Assembly (NCBI GenBank): GCA_946498265.1
Contig: CAMMNR010000001.1
Coordinates: forward strand, 1 to 36,492
Origin: an uncultured Clostridium sp.
GTDB taxonomy: Bacteria > Bacillota > Clostridia > TANB77 > CAG-508
Length of the DNA: 36,492 nt
Direction of reading: 5' to 3'
Shown: one piece after another, positions 24,342-32,129 of the stretch
How positions within the stretch are numbered: position 1 is the first letter of the stretch
Layout of the letters: every line of letters begins with the position of its first letter
The notes under the pieces: generated by a model
Databases searched by the model: none
The model's input: only the letters and a program-made list of their open reading frames with translations
What the model was told of the DNA's origin: nothing
Made by a program: the position numbers and the translations under genes

Positions 24342-24373
24342 TCCTAAAAGACGAATTATTGGGGGAATTAAAA

Positions 24374-25633
24374 GTGGAAAAACTAGTAGTAAAAGGTCCT
24401 ACATCTCTTAAAGGTGAAGTAACAATAAGTGGGGCAAAAAATGCAGCAGTAGCTATATTACCTTCTACTCTTCTAATAGATGGTACTTGTACTATAGAAA
24501 ATATACCTAATATAAGTGATATACAAATTCTTTGCAAAATTTTAGAATCTCTAGGTTCTAAAATAACATGGGAAAATAAAAACACAATAACAATTGATAA
24601 TACCAATATAACAACTACCAAAGCACCTTTAGATTTAACTAGCAAATTTAGAGCATCTTATTACATAATAGGTTCTATGCTTGGCAGAATGGGAGAAATC
24701 GAAGTAGGAATGCCAGGTGGATGTAAATTAGGAGCTAGACCAATAGATCAACATATAAAAGGTTTTGAACTTTTAGGTGCAAATGTTTCTTTAGAAAAAG
24801 GAACAATTTATGCAAAAGCTAAAAAATTAAAAGGTAACTCTGTATATATGGATATTGTTTCGGTTGGTGCTACTATAAATGTAATGTTATCAGCTGTTTT
24901 AGCAAAAGGAACTACCATTATTGATAATGCAGCCAAAGAACCTCATGTAGTTGATGTTGCTAACTTTTTAAATACAATGGGAGCTGACATTAGAGGTGCT
25001 GGAACTGATGTTATAAAAATAAATGGTGTAGAAAAATTACATGGAGATGCTACATATTCAGTAGTCCCAGACCAAATTGAAGCCGGTACTTTTATGCTTG
25101 CAGCTGTAGCAACACGTGGCGATTTATTAATAAAAAATTGTATAACAAAACATTTAGAACCATTAACAGCCAAAATAATAGAAATAGGTGGAAATGTAGA
25201 AGATAATGGTGATAGTATTAGAGTTTGGTGTAATAAAAGACCTAATAAGGCAATAATTAAAACTCTACCTTATCCAGGTTTCCCAACTGATTTACAACCC
25301 CAAATGGGTGTAGTATTATCATTAGCTAATGGTACTAGTACAATTAACGAAAGTATATGGGATTCAAGATTTCAATATACTGATGAGTTAAATAAAATGG
25401 GAGCTAAAATAACAGCTCAAGGAAAATCTGCATTTTTTGAAGGTGTAAAAAAATTACATGGTGCACCAGTATATTCTACTGATTTAAGAGCAGGTGCTGC
25501 CTTGGTTATAGCCGGAACTGCTGCTGAAGGAACAACAGAAATATATAATTTACAACATATTGATAGAGGATATGAAAATATAGAAGAAAAATTCAGAAAA
25601 ATTGGTGCTAAAATCGAAAGAGTTACAGAATAA
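24374..25633 (+). CDS. murA: UDP-GlcNAc 1-carboxyvinyltransferase
   Basis: MurA transfers enolpyruvate from PEP to UDP-GlcNAc, the first committed step of peptidoglycan synthesis. Conserved residues are present: Lys22 and Asn23 in SGAKNAAVAILPS, and the catalytic Cys near residue 117 in PGGCKLGARPIDQH. That Cys predicts fosfomycin sensitivity of the enzyme. The C-terminal half contains TLPYPGFPTDLQPQ and DLRAGAALVIAG. From the GTG at 24374, which has GGGGG 8 bases before it, the protein is 419 residues. A TTG at 24359 would overlap that site. It is first in a murA-yycJ-rlmH operon (gaps of 21 and 13 bases). Firmicutes often have two murA copies; which one this is cannot be told. Confidence 0.93.
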   Translation: MEKLVVKGPTSLKGEVTISGAKNAAVAILPSTLLIDGTCTIENIPNISDIQILCKILESLGSKITWENKNTITIDNTNITTTKAPLDLTSKFRASYYIIGSMLGRMGEIEVGMPGGCKLGARPIDQHIKGFELLGANVSLEKGTIYAKAKKLKGNSVYMDIVSVGATINVMLSAVLAKGTTIIDNAAKEPHVVDVANFLNTMGADIRGAGTDVIKINGVEKLHGDATYSVVPDQIEAGTFMLAAVATRGDLLIKNCITKHLEPLTAKIIEIGGNVEDNGDSIRVWCNKRPNKAIIKTLPYPGFPTDLQPQMGVVLSLANGTSTINESIWDSRFQYTDELNKMGAKITAQGKSAFFEGVKKLHGAPVYSTDLRAGAALVIAGTAAEGTTEIYNLQHIDRGYENIEEKFRKIGAKIERVTE

Positions 25634-25654
25634 ACAAAGGAAAGAAGAATATTT

Positions 25655-26443
25655 ATGATAAATTTTTGTAGTCTATACAGTGGAAGTAGTGGAAATAGTT
25701 TATTTGTTGAGAGTAAAAATACTAAAATTCTTGTTGATGCTGGAGTTAGTAGCAAAAAAATTGAACAAGCATTAAATGATATAAATATTAATCCAATAGA
25801 ATTAAATGGTATTTTAATAACACATGAACATTCAGACCACGTCCAAGGATTAGGAACTTTTTCAAAGAAATTTAACTTACCTGTATATGTGAATCAGGAA
25901 ACTTTAGATGCAATGCCCAAACAAAGAGATAAAATTGATGATAAAAATATTAAAAAATTTAGGGTTAATGAAAATTTTTCAATAGGAGATTTAGATATAA
26001 AACCTTTCTCTATACCTCATGATGCTGCTAATCCTTGTGGATTTAATATTTTTAAAGATAATAAAAAAATTAGTATTGCAACAGATATTGGACATATGAA
26101 TAACTATATTTTAAAGAATTTAGAAGAAAGTTTATTTATTATGTTGGAAGCAAATTATGACCCAGAAGTGTTAAAATGTTCATCATATCCATTTAAATTA
26201 AAATCAAGAATATCAGGTCCTACTGGACACTTACCTAATGAAATAGCAGGTAAAACAATATCTTATCTATTGAAATCTGGTTTAAAAACTGCTATGCTTG
26301 GACATTTAAGTAAAGAAAGTAATTTTCCTGAACTTGCATATAAAACTGTAGTTGATGAATTACTTACAAATAACTATGACGAAAATTCTTTAATGCTTTC
26401 TGTTGCAAAACGCGATTCACATAGTAAAATCTTATCATTTTAA
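25655..26443 (+). CDS. MBL-fold hydrolase of the YycJ/WalJ family
   Basis: A metallo-beta-lactamase-fold protein of 262 residues. The N terminus CSLYSGSSGNSLFVE is typical of YycJ/WalJ. The metal-binding THEHSDH is at about residues 56-62, a later His is in SIPHDAANPCGF, TDIGHM lies near 147, and MLEANYD follows. WalJ in Bacillus lies in the walRK operon and has been linked to coordinating replication and cell division through 5'-exonuclease-like activity. Here walRK is absent and the gene sits between murA and rlmH. AAAGGAAAG precedes the ATG by about 10 bases. Confidence 0.88.
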   Translation: MINFCSLYSGSSGNSLFVESKNTKILVDAGVSSKKIEQALNDININPIELNGILITHEHSDHVQGLGTFSKKFNLPVYVNQETLDAMPKQRDKIDDKNIKKFRVNENFSIGDLDIKPFSIPHDAANPCGFNIFKDNKKISIATDIGHMNNYILKNLEESLFIMLEANYDPEVLKCSSYPFKLKSRISGPTGHLPNEIAGKTISYLLKSGLKTAMLGHLSKESNFPELAYKTVVDELLTNNYDENSLMLSVAKRDSHSKILSF

Positions 26444-26456
26444 TGAGGGAGTACAT

Positions 26457-26936
26457 ATGTTAAATATTAATATTATTTGTATTGGAAAAATTAAAGAACA
26501 ATACCTTAAAAGTGCGATAGAAGAATATTCTAAACGTCTTTCAAGGTATTGCAAGTTAAACATTTTAGAACTTCCAGATGAAAAAATTCCAGATAAATTG
26601 AATCACAATTTATCAAATGAAATTAAAACTAAAGAATGTAATAATATCATAAATCATTTAAAAAAAGATTCTTGTATAATTGCTTTAGATTTAACAGGAA
26701 ATGAACTTTCCTCTGAAGAATTTTCTAAAATGATTGAAAATATATCTATGGAAAATAGCTCAATAACATTTATCATTGGAGGCTCTTTAGGATTAACTAA
26801 AGAATTATTAAATAAATGTGATAAAAAAATTTGCTTTTCTAAAATGACTTTCCCTCATCAATTAATCAGAATATTTCTTTTAGAACAAATATTTAGAGCA
26901 TTTAAAATTTCTAATAATGAAACTTACCATAGATAA
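26457..26936 (+). CDS. rlmH: 23S rRNA pseudouridine-1915 N3-methyltransferase RlmH
   Basis: RlmH is a SPOUT methyltransferase that modifies pseudouridine 1915 in helix 69 of 23S rRNA. IICIGKIKEQYLKSAIEEYSKRL at the N terminus, TFIIGGSLGLTKELL (the SAM-binding knot) and MTFPHQLIRIFLLEQIFRAF at the C terminus are diagnostic. At 159 residues it has the normal length. The ATG at 26457 follows GAGGGAG. A longer frame would overlap the end of yycJ. The yycJ-rlmH pairing is common in Firmicutes. Confidence 0.95.
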   Translation: MLNINIICIGKIKEQYLKSAIEEYSKRLSRYCKLNILELPDEKIPDKLNHNLSNEIKTKECNNIINHLKKDSCIIALDLTGNELSSEEFSKMIENISMENSSITFIIGGSLGLTKELLNKCDKKICFSKMTFPHQLIRIFLLEQIFRAFKISNNETYHR

Positions 26937-27364
26937 TCTATTATTTTTTGTAGAGAAAATCATTATAACAATATTTAGGGGCTAAATATTTATAATTTAT
27001 ACTTATTTTATATTGGGGGGAAGGTAATTTTTTCTCTACAAAATTAAAAACTTATTTGGTAATTTTCTAATTTTAATCATCAAACTTTTTATAATAATCA
27101 ATAATATTCACACATAATTATATAAAATAAAATTGTCGTCATATATATTTCATATAATTACATTTTTTATATAATAATAAAAATTTAATAAATTATTTTT
27201 TATTTTATTTCTTTTAAGAATTTTTTTGTTAAAATTTTGATTATAACTTTTTTGACAATTAAAAAAATAAGAATAAATAAAATTAATTTAGTTATCATAA
27301 ATTTGTCCTTTTGAATTAATTTAGATTATTATAATATCAAAATTGCAAAATGTCAAGAAAAAAA
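26937..27364. other. Convergent AT-rich gap after rlmH, holding a fold-back element
   Basis: No gene is seen in 428 bases. The near part contains the inverted repeat described at 26946-27043. From 27044 to 27364 the sequence is A/T runs without clear promoters or hairpins. Both flanking genes end here, so promoters are not expected. Confidence 0.6.
26946..27043. repeat. Fold-back element after rlmH, related to the one before murA
   Basis: Arms TTTTGTAGAGAAAA (26946-26959) and its perfect complement (27030-27043) enclose an inner hairpin AATATTTAG-GGG-CTAAATATT (26970-26990). The right arm read outwards gives TAGAGAAAAAATTACC, one base different from TAGAGAAAGAAATTACC in the element at 24224. 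The two elements bracket the murA-yycJ-rlmH operon. Confidence 0.65.
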
Positions 27365-27892
27365 TTACGACATAATTCGACAAACAGCTACACTGGTCAC
27401 GATTCCAATAACATCAGCAATTAAAGCAACTGCTAATACAAATCTTATTTTTTTAATTTTTACACAACTTGTATATATTGCAATAGTATATAATGTAGTT
27501 TCAGTAGACCCCATTATTGTAGAAGCCATAATTCCTATCTGACTATCAACACCATAATTTTTCATAATATCTGTCGCTATAGCAATTGAACTACTTCCTG
27601 AAATTGGTCTAAGCATTGCAAGTGGCATTATTTCTTTAGGAAAATTAATAACATTTAATAATGGAGTAACAAAATTTATTATTAAGTCTAAAATCCCAGA
27701 ACTTCTTAAAGCACCTATTGCAACAAATAATCCTATTAATGTTGGAAAGATACTCATTGTAATTTTTATTCCCTCTTTTGCTCCTTCTAAAAAATTATCA
27801 AAAATTTTTACTTTTTCTAAAACCCCATAAATTACAATTATTAATATCATCAATGGCATAGCAAGATTAGATATAAAATTTACTGTTTGCAT
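27365..27892 (-). CDS. spmB: Spore maturation protein B
   Basis: SpmB and SpmA are paired membrane proteins needed for full dehydration of the spore core. This 175-residue protein has about five hydrophobic segments and the conserved MLRPISGSSSIAIATDIM and MASTIMGSTETTLYTIAIY. These mark the nucleoside-recognition (Gate) domain family. The start overlaps the spmA stop by one base (TAATG), with AAGGAG inside the end of spmA, so translation is coupled. It has no visible terminator of its own before the convergent gap. Confidence 0.93.
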   Translation of the reverse strand: MQTVNFISNLAMPLMILIIVIYGVLEKVKIFDNFLEGAKEGIKITMSIFPTLIGLFVAIGALRSSGILDLIINFVTPLLNVINFPKEIMPLAMLRPISGSSSIAIATDIMKNYGVDSQIGIMASTIMGSTETTLYTIAIYTSCVKIKKIRFVLAVALIADVIGIVTSVAVCRIMS

Positions 27893-28476
27893 TATTTTTT
27901 CTCCTTTTTATCTAATTTTATAAAAATTTTAGTAATAACTATCCCTGCTGTAGCTGTTATGACACTTGCTATCCATATAGGAACTACAATAGCTGTAGGA
28001 TTACTAGAACCCATAGAACTCCTTATTGCAATTACTATTGTTGGTATAATTTGAATAGACGCTGTGTTTATAATTATAAACATTGCCATTGAATCAGATA
28101 ATATTTCCTTTTTCGGATTTTCTTCTTGCATACTTTTCATTGCTTTTAATCCCAATGGAGTTGCAGCATTTCCTAATCCTAAAATATTTGCTATCATGTT
28201 CATTGATATATCTTTTTCTGTTTTTGTACTAATTTTTGGAAAAATTATCCTTATTAATGGTTTTAATATTTTTGTCAATTTATCGATAGCAGATGTTTTA
28301 TTTGCAATTTGCATAATTCCACACCATAAACACATTGTTCCAAGTAGACTAATCGTTAGATTTATAGCATCATTTACACTATCAAAAACAGAAGAATTCA
28401 AATTTTCTAAATTTCCTGAAAAAATTGCGTAAGAAAATGATATTATTATAAAAATTGGCCAAACTATATTTAGCAT
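27892..28476 (-). CDS. spmA: Spore maturation protein A
   Basis: The partner of SpmB, 194 residues with about five membrane segments. IANILGLGNAATPLGLKAM (about residues 88-106) and MFIIINTASIQIIPT are family signatures. A charged helix (KTEKDIS) precedes the first. The ATG at 28476 has AGGTGA 5 bases before it. An upstream in-frame GTG at 28485 lies within that site. It is first in the spmA-spmB operon and divergent from the AbrB paralogue, with about 125 bases between the two starts. Confidence 0.93.
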   Translation of the reverse strand: MLNIVWPIFIIISFSYAIFSGNLENLNSSVFDSVNDAINLTISLLGTMCLWCGIMQIANKTSAIDKLTKILKPLIRIIFPKISTKTEKDISMNMIANILGLGNAATPLGLKAMKSMQEENPKKEILSDSMAMFIIINTASIQIIPTIVIAIRSSMGSSNPTAIVVPIWIASVITATAGIVITKIFIKLDKKEKK

Positions 28477-28528
28477 ACTTATCACCTAAATAATTTTATT
28501 CTAAAATAGATTTTTTATTACAATTCAA

Positions 28529-28557
28529 TTGACCTGTATATTTATTTATGATATATT
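28529..28557 (+). promoter_or_regulatory. SigA-type promoter of the AbrB paralogue
   Basis: TTGACC (28529-28534) and TATATT (28552-28557) are separated by 17 bases, about 45 bases before the start codon. Confidence 0.7.
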
Positions 28558-28603
28558 ACTTCTATAGGATTTGAAGATAACTTTTAAGAAGGAAGGTGTT
28601 TTT

Positions 28604-28858
28604 ATGAAGTCAACAGGAATTGTTAGACGTGTAGATGAATTAGGTAGAGTTGTTATTCCAATTGAAATAAGGAATCAATTTAACATTGTTGAAAAAGACC
28701 CTATTGAAATTTATGTAGACGGCTCTTCTATAGTTTTGAAAAAATTTGAACCAAATTGCATTTTCTGTGGCAGTACAGAAAATTTATATAACTTTAATGA
28801 TAAATTAATATGTGAAAATTGTTCAAAAAAAATAGGCAAGCTAAATGAAAAAAATTAA
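28604..28858 (+). CDS. AbrB-family transition-state regulator with C-terminal zinc site
   Basis: The 84-residue protein has the canonical AbrB DNA-binding domain TGIVRRVDELGRVVIPIEIR (residues 4-23). Its C-terminal part carries C52-x2-C55 and C70-x2-C73, as in many clostridial AbrB-like regulators, and probably binds zinc. Such proteins control entry into stationary phase and sporulation. Its targets here are unknown. The ATG at 28604 has GGAAGG about 8 bases upstream. An in-frame ATG at 28571 would place that site inside the gene. It is divergent from spmA-spmB and could control it, but no site shows this. Confidence 0.9.
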   Translation: MKSTGIVRRVDELGRVVIPIEIRNQFNIVEKDPIEIYVDGSSIVLKKFEPNCIFCGSTENLYNFNDKLICENCSKKIGKLNEKN

Positions 28859-28972
28859 AAATAATATTTTACACTAAAAGTTTTTATTTTTTACCATCTA
28901 CAACTTTATTGTGAACATTTTTAATTAGTAGATTTTATTTTTAATTATTATAATAATAACTTTTATCTACTA

Positions 28973-29020
28973 TAAAAAGCAGTATCAATAATATTATAAA
29001 AATAATTATACTGCTTTTTA
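28973..29020. terminator. Two-way terminator between the AbrB paralogue and rsmI
   Basis: A perfect 13-bp stem (TAAAAAGCAGTAT / ATACTGCTTTTTA) closes a 22-base AT loop, with T-rich flanks in both directions. It lies 5 bases beyond the rsmI stop. Confidence 0.7.
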
Positions 29021-29024
29021 CATT

Positions 29025-29855
29025 TTAATCAACATTAATAAATTTTTGGTAAATTTCATTTTTATTTACATTTTTATTTTTTGCTATCTTTTTTATTATT
29101 TCTTTTTTTTCTAATCCTTGTTCTTTATAAAAATTATATTGCTCTTCAATACTTAATTTTGCAAAAATATTTTCTTTTTCGTCTTTATTTGCTTCTATTA
29201 TTAAAACAATTTCTCCTTTAATATCTTTTGCTCTATCAATTAATAAATCTATATTTTCCCTAATAAATTCTTCATGTATTTTCGTTAATTCCCTAGCTAA
29301 CACTATCTTTCTATTATTCAATATTCCTTTTAAATCTTCTAATGTAGCTAACAATTTATGTGGAGCTTCATATAGAATAACAGTTTTATTTGCATTTTTT
29401 ATTTCTTCTAATTTATTTTTTCTTAATTTTTTATTTAATGGCAAAAATCCCAAAAATTCAAATTCTTTTGTATCTATTCCAGAACAAATTAATGCATTTA
29501 TCATTGCACAAGCCCCTGGTATAGGAACTATATTTATATTTTCTTCAATACATTTTTTTATAATTTCTTCACCTGGATCAGAAATTCCAGGAGTCCCCGC
29601 ATCTGAAACTAATGCTATATTTTTACCATTTTCTAATTCTTTGATTAAAACTTCTGTCTTTATTTCCTCATTATGCCTATGGTAACTTATTAATGGTTTT
29701 GAAATTTTTAAATGATTTAATAATTTTAAAGTATGTCTAGTATCTTCTGCTGCTATTAAATCTACATCCTCTAATATTTTTACAGCTCTTAATGTAATAT
29801 CATCTAAGTTTCCTATTGGTGTTGCTACAATAAATAATGTTCCTTTTTTATTCAT
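29025..29855 (-). CDS. rsmI: 16S rRNA 2'-O-ribose C1402 methyltransferase RsmI
   Basis: RsmI methylates the ribose of C1402 in the decoding centre of 16S rRNA. The N terminus GTLFIVATPIGNLDDITLRA is diagnostic, followed by AAEDTRHTLKLLNHL, LVSDAGTPGISDPGE (SAM site, about residues 80-94) and PIPGACAMINALICSG. At 276 residues it is normal. AGAGG lies 8 bases before the ATG. It follows the TrmN6-type gene on the same strand, as in Bacillus (yabB-yazA-rsmI). Here a 303-base low-complexity gap separates them and yazA is missing. Confidence 0.95.
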   Translation of the reverse strand: MNKKGTLFIVATPIGNLDDITLRAVKILEDVDLIAAEDTRHTLKLLNHLKISKPLISYHRHNEEIKTEVLIKELENGKNIALVSDAGTPGISDPGEEIIKKCIEENINIVPIPGACAMINALICSGIDTKEFEFLGFLPLNKKLRKNKLEEIKNANKTVILYEAPHKLLATLEDLKGILNNRKIVLARELTKIHEEFIRENIDLLIDRAKDIKGEIVLIIEANKDEKENIFAKLSIEEQYNFYKEQGLEKKEIIKKIAKNKNVNKNEIYQKFINVD

Positions 29856-30158
29856 TTTTCATTCCTCTTTTTAAATTTATTTTCTTGATTTATCTAATTT
29901 TTTCGAATTTATTCTATTTTATTCTATTTTTATCTAATTTTTTTAAATTTAAAAATTAATTATTATAAATTATATCTTTAAAAATTAACTTTTTCTTTAC
30001 TTTTCTATTTTTTTCAATTTTATTCTAATTTTTTCTATTTTTTGAATTTTTTTAATTATTTAATTTTTTTTATTATAAATTATTTCTTTAAAAATTATTT
30101 TTTCTTTATTTTCCTATTTTTTTCGATTTTATTCTAATTAATTCTATTATTTTCATTT
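29856..30158 (-). repeat. Low-complexity gap with two direct repeats, 110-base period
   Basis: No gene. The plus strand is nearly pure T/A with short C. TATTATAAATTAT-TCTTTAAAAATTA at 29961 recurs at 30071, and similarity continues through TTTTCTTTA, CTATTTTTTTC and ATTTTATTCTAAT, so about 80 bases are duplicated with divergence. The repeat lies where Bacillus has yazA, between the TrmN6-type gene and rsmI. No reading frame survives. Confidence 0.55.
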
Positions 30159-30899
30159 CTATTTATTATATATTTTTTTAATTTCTTCAGTATAATTTTT
30201 ATTTTCATCATAAATATATAAATTTTTTTCTATTTTCAAAAATGGTTTCGCATTTTTTATTCCTTTTATTAAAATCAATTTTGGCGGTTGATCTTTTTCA
30301 GAAAAAACAAATCTCAATAACTTAGGTTCTATCTTATAATTCCTCATTATACTTAATATATCAACTAACCTATCTGGTCTATGTACCATATAAAATTCGC
30401 CTTTATCTTTTAACATATCTTTTGCTACTTTTATAAAATCATCTAAACTTGCGGTTACTTCATGTCTAGAAATTATTTTTTTATCATTTTCATTTAATAT
30501 TCCTGAATTCTTCTTTTTATATGGTGGATTAGTTATAACTACATCAAAACTATTTTTTTCATATTTTTTATTTAAATTTAAAATATCTTCATTAATTATT
30601 TCGAATCTATCTTTTAAATTATTTAATTCTATACTTCTCCTTGCCATTTCATAGACTTCTTCTTGTATTTCTACTCCTATTACTTTTTTTAACTTAGTTT
30701 TTGCACATAAAAGAGTAGGTATAATTCCTGTACCTGTCCCTAAATCCATAATTGTCGTATTATGTTTTATATTTTTAGCAAAATCAGAAAGCAATACACT
30801 ATCTATGCCAAAACAAAAACCTTCATTATTTTGAATTATTTTAAAATCATTTATTTCTAAATCATCTATTCTTTCATTTTCCTTTAATACTACTTCCAT
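30159..30899 (-). CDS. tRNA1(Val) (adenine-37-N6)-methyltransferase-like protein (TrmN6/YabB type)
   Basis: A class I SAM methyltransferase of 246 residues. The N terminus DDLEINDFKIIQNNEGFCFG (about 12-31) is characteristic of this family. Motif I is MDLGTGTGIIPTLL (about 51-64), the acidic end of motif II is IGVEIQEE, and motif IV is NPPY (124-127), the N6-adenine signature. In Enterobacteria it methylates A37 of tRNA1-Val; in Firmicutes the substrate is less certain. GGAGA lies 5-6 bases before the ATG. It is the first gene of a pair with rsmI, behind a good promoter (30930-30959). Confidence 0.87.
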   Translation of the reverse strand: MEVVLKENERIDDLEINDFKIIQNNEGFCFGIDSVLLSDFAKNIKHNTTIMDLGTGTGIIPTLLCAKTKLKKVIGVEIQEEVYEMARRSIELNNLKDRFEIINEDILNLNKKYEKNSFDVVITNPPYKKKNSGILNENDKKIISRHEVTASLDDFIKVAKDMLKDKGEFYMVHRPDRLVDILSIMRNYKIEPKLLRFVFSEKDQPPKLILIKGIKNAKPFLKIEKNLYIYDENKNYTEEIKKIYNK

Positions 30900-30929
30900 A
30901 ACTTCTCCATAATTATAATTTTCACTAAT

Positions 30930-30959
30930 AGTATAAAATCTATTTTACAATTTTGTCAA
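30930..30959 (-). promoter_or_regulatory. SigA-type promoter of the TrmN6-type gene and rsmI
   Basis: On the minus strand TTGACA (30954-30959) and TATACT (30930-30935) are 18 bases apart, about 30 bases before the start codon. Confidence 0.75.
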
Positions 30960-31076
30960 TATTATTTTTTATTGTATAAGAAATTTTGGGCACCTAAATC
31001 TCTAATTTCATTAACGTACAATTTTATCATTTCATATTATATAATAGATTAAGCTTTTGAAAGGATAAAACAAATT

Positions 31077-31241
31077 ATGAATAAAAAATCAAATTTTCCG
31101 AAAAATAAACCTAAAAATTTCACAGAAACTTTTAAATGCTGTAAAAAAAATACAATACATTCATTAAATGAAGTAGAATATTTTTTAAATAATTTTAACC
31201 ATTTTCTTAAATATGTAAAATTATATAAAATTCTAAAATAG
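31077..31241 (+). CDS. Small unknown 54-residue basic protein
   Basis: The frame begins MNKKSNFPKNKPKNFTETFK, contains a CC pair and ends in a hydrophobic-basic helix (EVEYFLNNFNHFLKYVKLYKILK). It is lysine- and asparagine-rich, with no family recognised. Support comes from a TATAAT at 31040-31045 and a GAAAGGA site upstream (spacing rather long, about 13 bases). A strong convergent terminator also starts at its stop codon. Against it are its small size and strongly biased composition in AT-rich DNA. It stands alone in a 419-base gap between the TrmN6-type and GerMN genes. Confidence 0.45.
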   Translation: MNKKSNFPKNKPKNFTETFKCCKKNTIHSLNEVEYFLNNFNHFLKYVKLYKILK

Positions 31242-31301
31242 CTTAAAGTGAACCATATTTATTAAATTTCTAACTAATAAATCGGCTCACTTTAAGTTAT
31301 T
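31237..31301. terminator. Long two-way terminator between the small gene and the GerMN gene
   Basis: Arms AATAGCTTAAAGTGAACC (31237-31254) and GGCTCACTTTAAGTTATT (31284-31301) pair with two mismatches, and TATTTATT / AATAAAT extends the stem inwards. T-rich sequence follows in the plus direction. It lies between two convergent stop codons. Confidence 0.75.
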
Positions 31302-31318
31302 CTAAAAATTGTATTTTT

Positions 31319-31852
31319 TTATTTTTCTCTTTCATAAGCTTCAGCAAATTCTGCATTCTCTTGACCGTTAATTAATATTTTTACTTTATTAACTTCTGTC
31401 AATTCTGTTAAAGTATTTACTATACACTTTATCATAATATCTTTTTCTTCTTTATTATAATTCAAAAATTCACTCGAAAAATCTAAATATAAGCAGTCTC
31501 CTTCCATATAATATTTTTGAATTTTTGTATTTTCTGGAATTATTTTTTTATTTTTTTCGTTTTTTGGACCTTCAATCAACAAATTAATCAGCTTTTCATA
31601 TGGACTGTTTATAATTTCATTAATATCAATTAATCTTGCTTCTGGATTTATTTCATTTGTTTCTTTATTAGGAAAATATAAACTTACTATTGTTTGTCTT
31701 AACTGTTCTTCTGTTATTTCCTCTTCTGGAATATATTCTTCAACAGAAGTTTGCTCCTGTTTATTTTTTGCATATTTTATTCCAAAATATCCTCCTACTA
31801 AAACAATTATTATTAAAATTAGAAATATTAACATTATTTTTTTATTTTTCAT
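31319..31852 (-). CDS. GerMN-domain membrane-anchored protein
   Basis: The 177-residue protein has a basic N terminus and one membrane segment (about residues 6-26). A Glu/Gln-rich linker follows (about 30-55), then a GerMN domain (about 55-175) with LYFPNKETNEINPEAR, LINLLIEGPKNEKNKKIIPENT and the strand YLDFSSEFLNYN. GerM in Bacillus is needed for sporulation and germination, and its domain forms part of the mother cell-forespore channel. Here there is one GerMN copy rather than two, so this is GerM-like and not GerM itself. AAGGAGG precedes the ATG by about 11 bases. It is a single gene, ended by the convergent terminator. Confidence 0.8.
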   Translation of the reverse strand: MKNKKIMLIFLILIIIVLVGGYFGIKYAKNKQEQTSVEEYIPEEEITEEQLRQTIVSLYFPNKETNEINPEARLIDINEIINSPYEKLINLLIEGPKNEKNKKIIPENTKIQKYYMEGDCLYLDFSSEFLNYNKEEKDIMIKCIVNTLTELTEVNKVKILINGQENAEFAEAYEREK

Positions 31853-31930
31853 TTTTTAAAATTCCTCCTTGTACAAGTTTATCATTATTATATATTATTA
31901 ACTATCTTTTTGTTTTAGAACTTAAATTTA

Positions 31931-32036
31931 GTGCCAAAGGGGACGGGCTATTTTGGCACATCTTATATAATAGATTTTAATTTTAAAAAATGTTAAGTAC
32001 ATAAAGTGTGCCAAAATAGCCCGTCCCCTTTGGCAC
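31931..32036. repeat. REPIN-like perfect inverted pair of GGGGACG repeats
   Basis: The 30-base arms 31931-31960 and 32007-32036 are perfect complements, with a 46-base AT spacer. Each arm is itself an imperfect hairpin (GTGCCAAA ... TTTTGGCAC) containing GGGGACGGGCTA. Two REP units facing each other is the layout of a REPIN. It lies between the divergent GerMN and activase-type genes, 16 bases before the -35 of the latter. Confidence 0.8.
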
Positions 32037-32052
32037 ACCCAGTATTTTCCAT

Positions 32053-32081
32053 TTGACAAAACACTGTTTTCCGTATACAAT
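32053..32081 (+). promoter_or_regulatory. SigA-type promoter of the activase-type gene
   Basis: TTGACA (32053-32058) and TACAAT (32076-32081) are separated by 17 bases, about 48 bases before the start codon. Confidence 0.85.
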
Positions 32082-32129
32082 TAAGGTGTTATATATATAA
32101 AATTTATGTACAAAAAAGGAGTTTTTGTC

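Noticed and set aside
29880..30158. CRISPR-like repeats
   Set aside because: There are only two diverged copies 110 bases apart in low-complexity sequence, with no palindromic repeat unit or cas genes.
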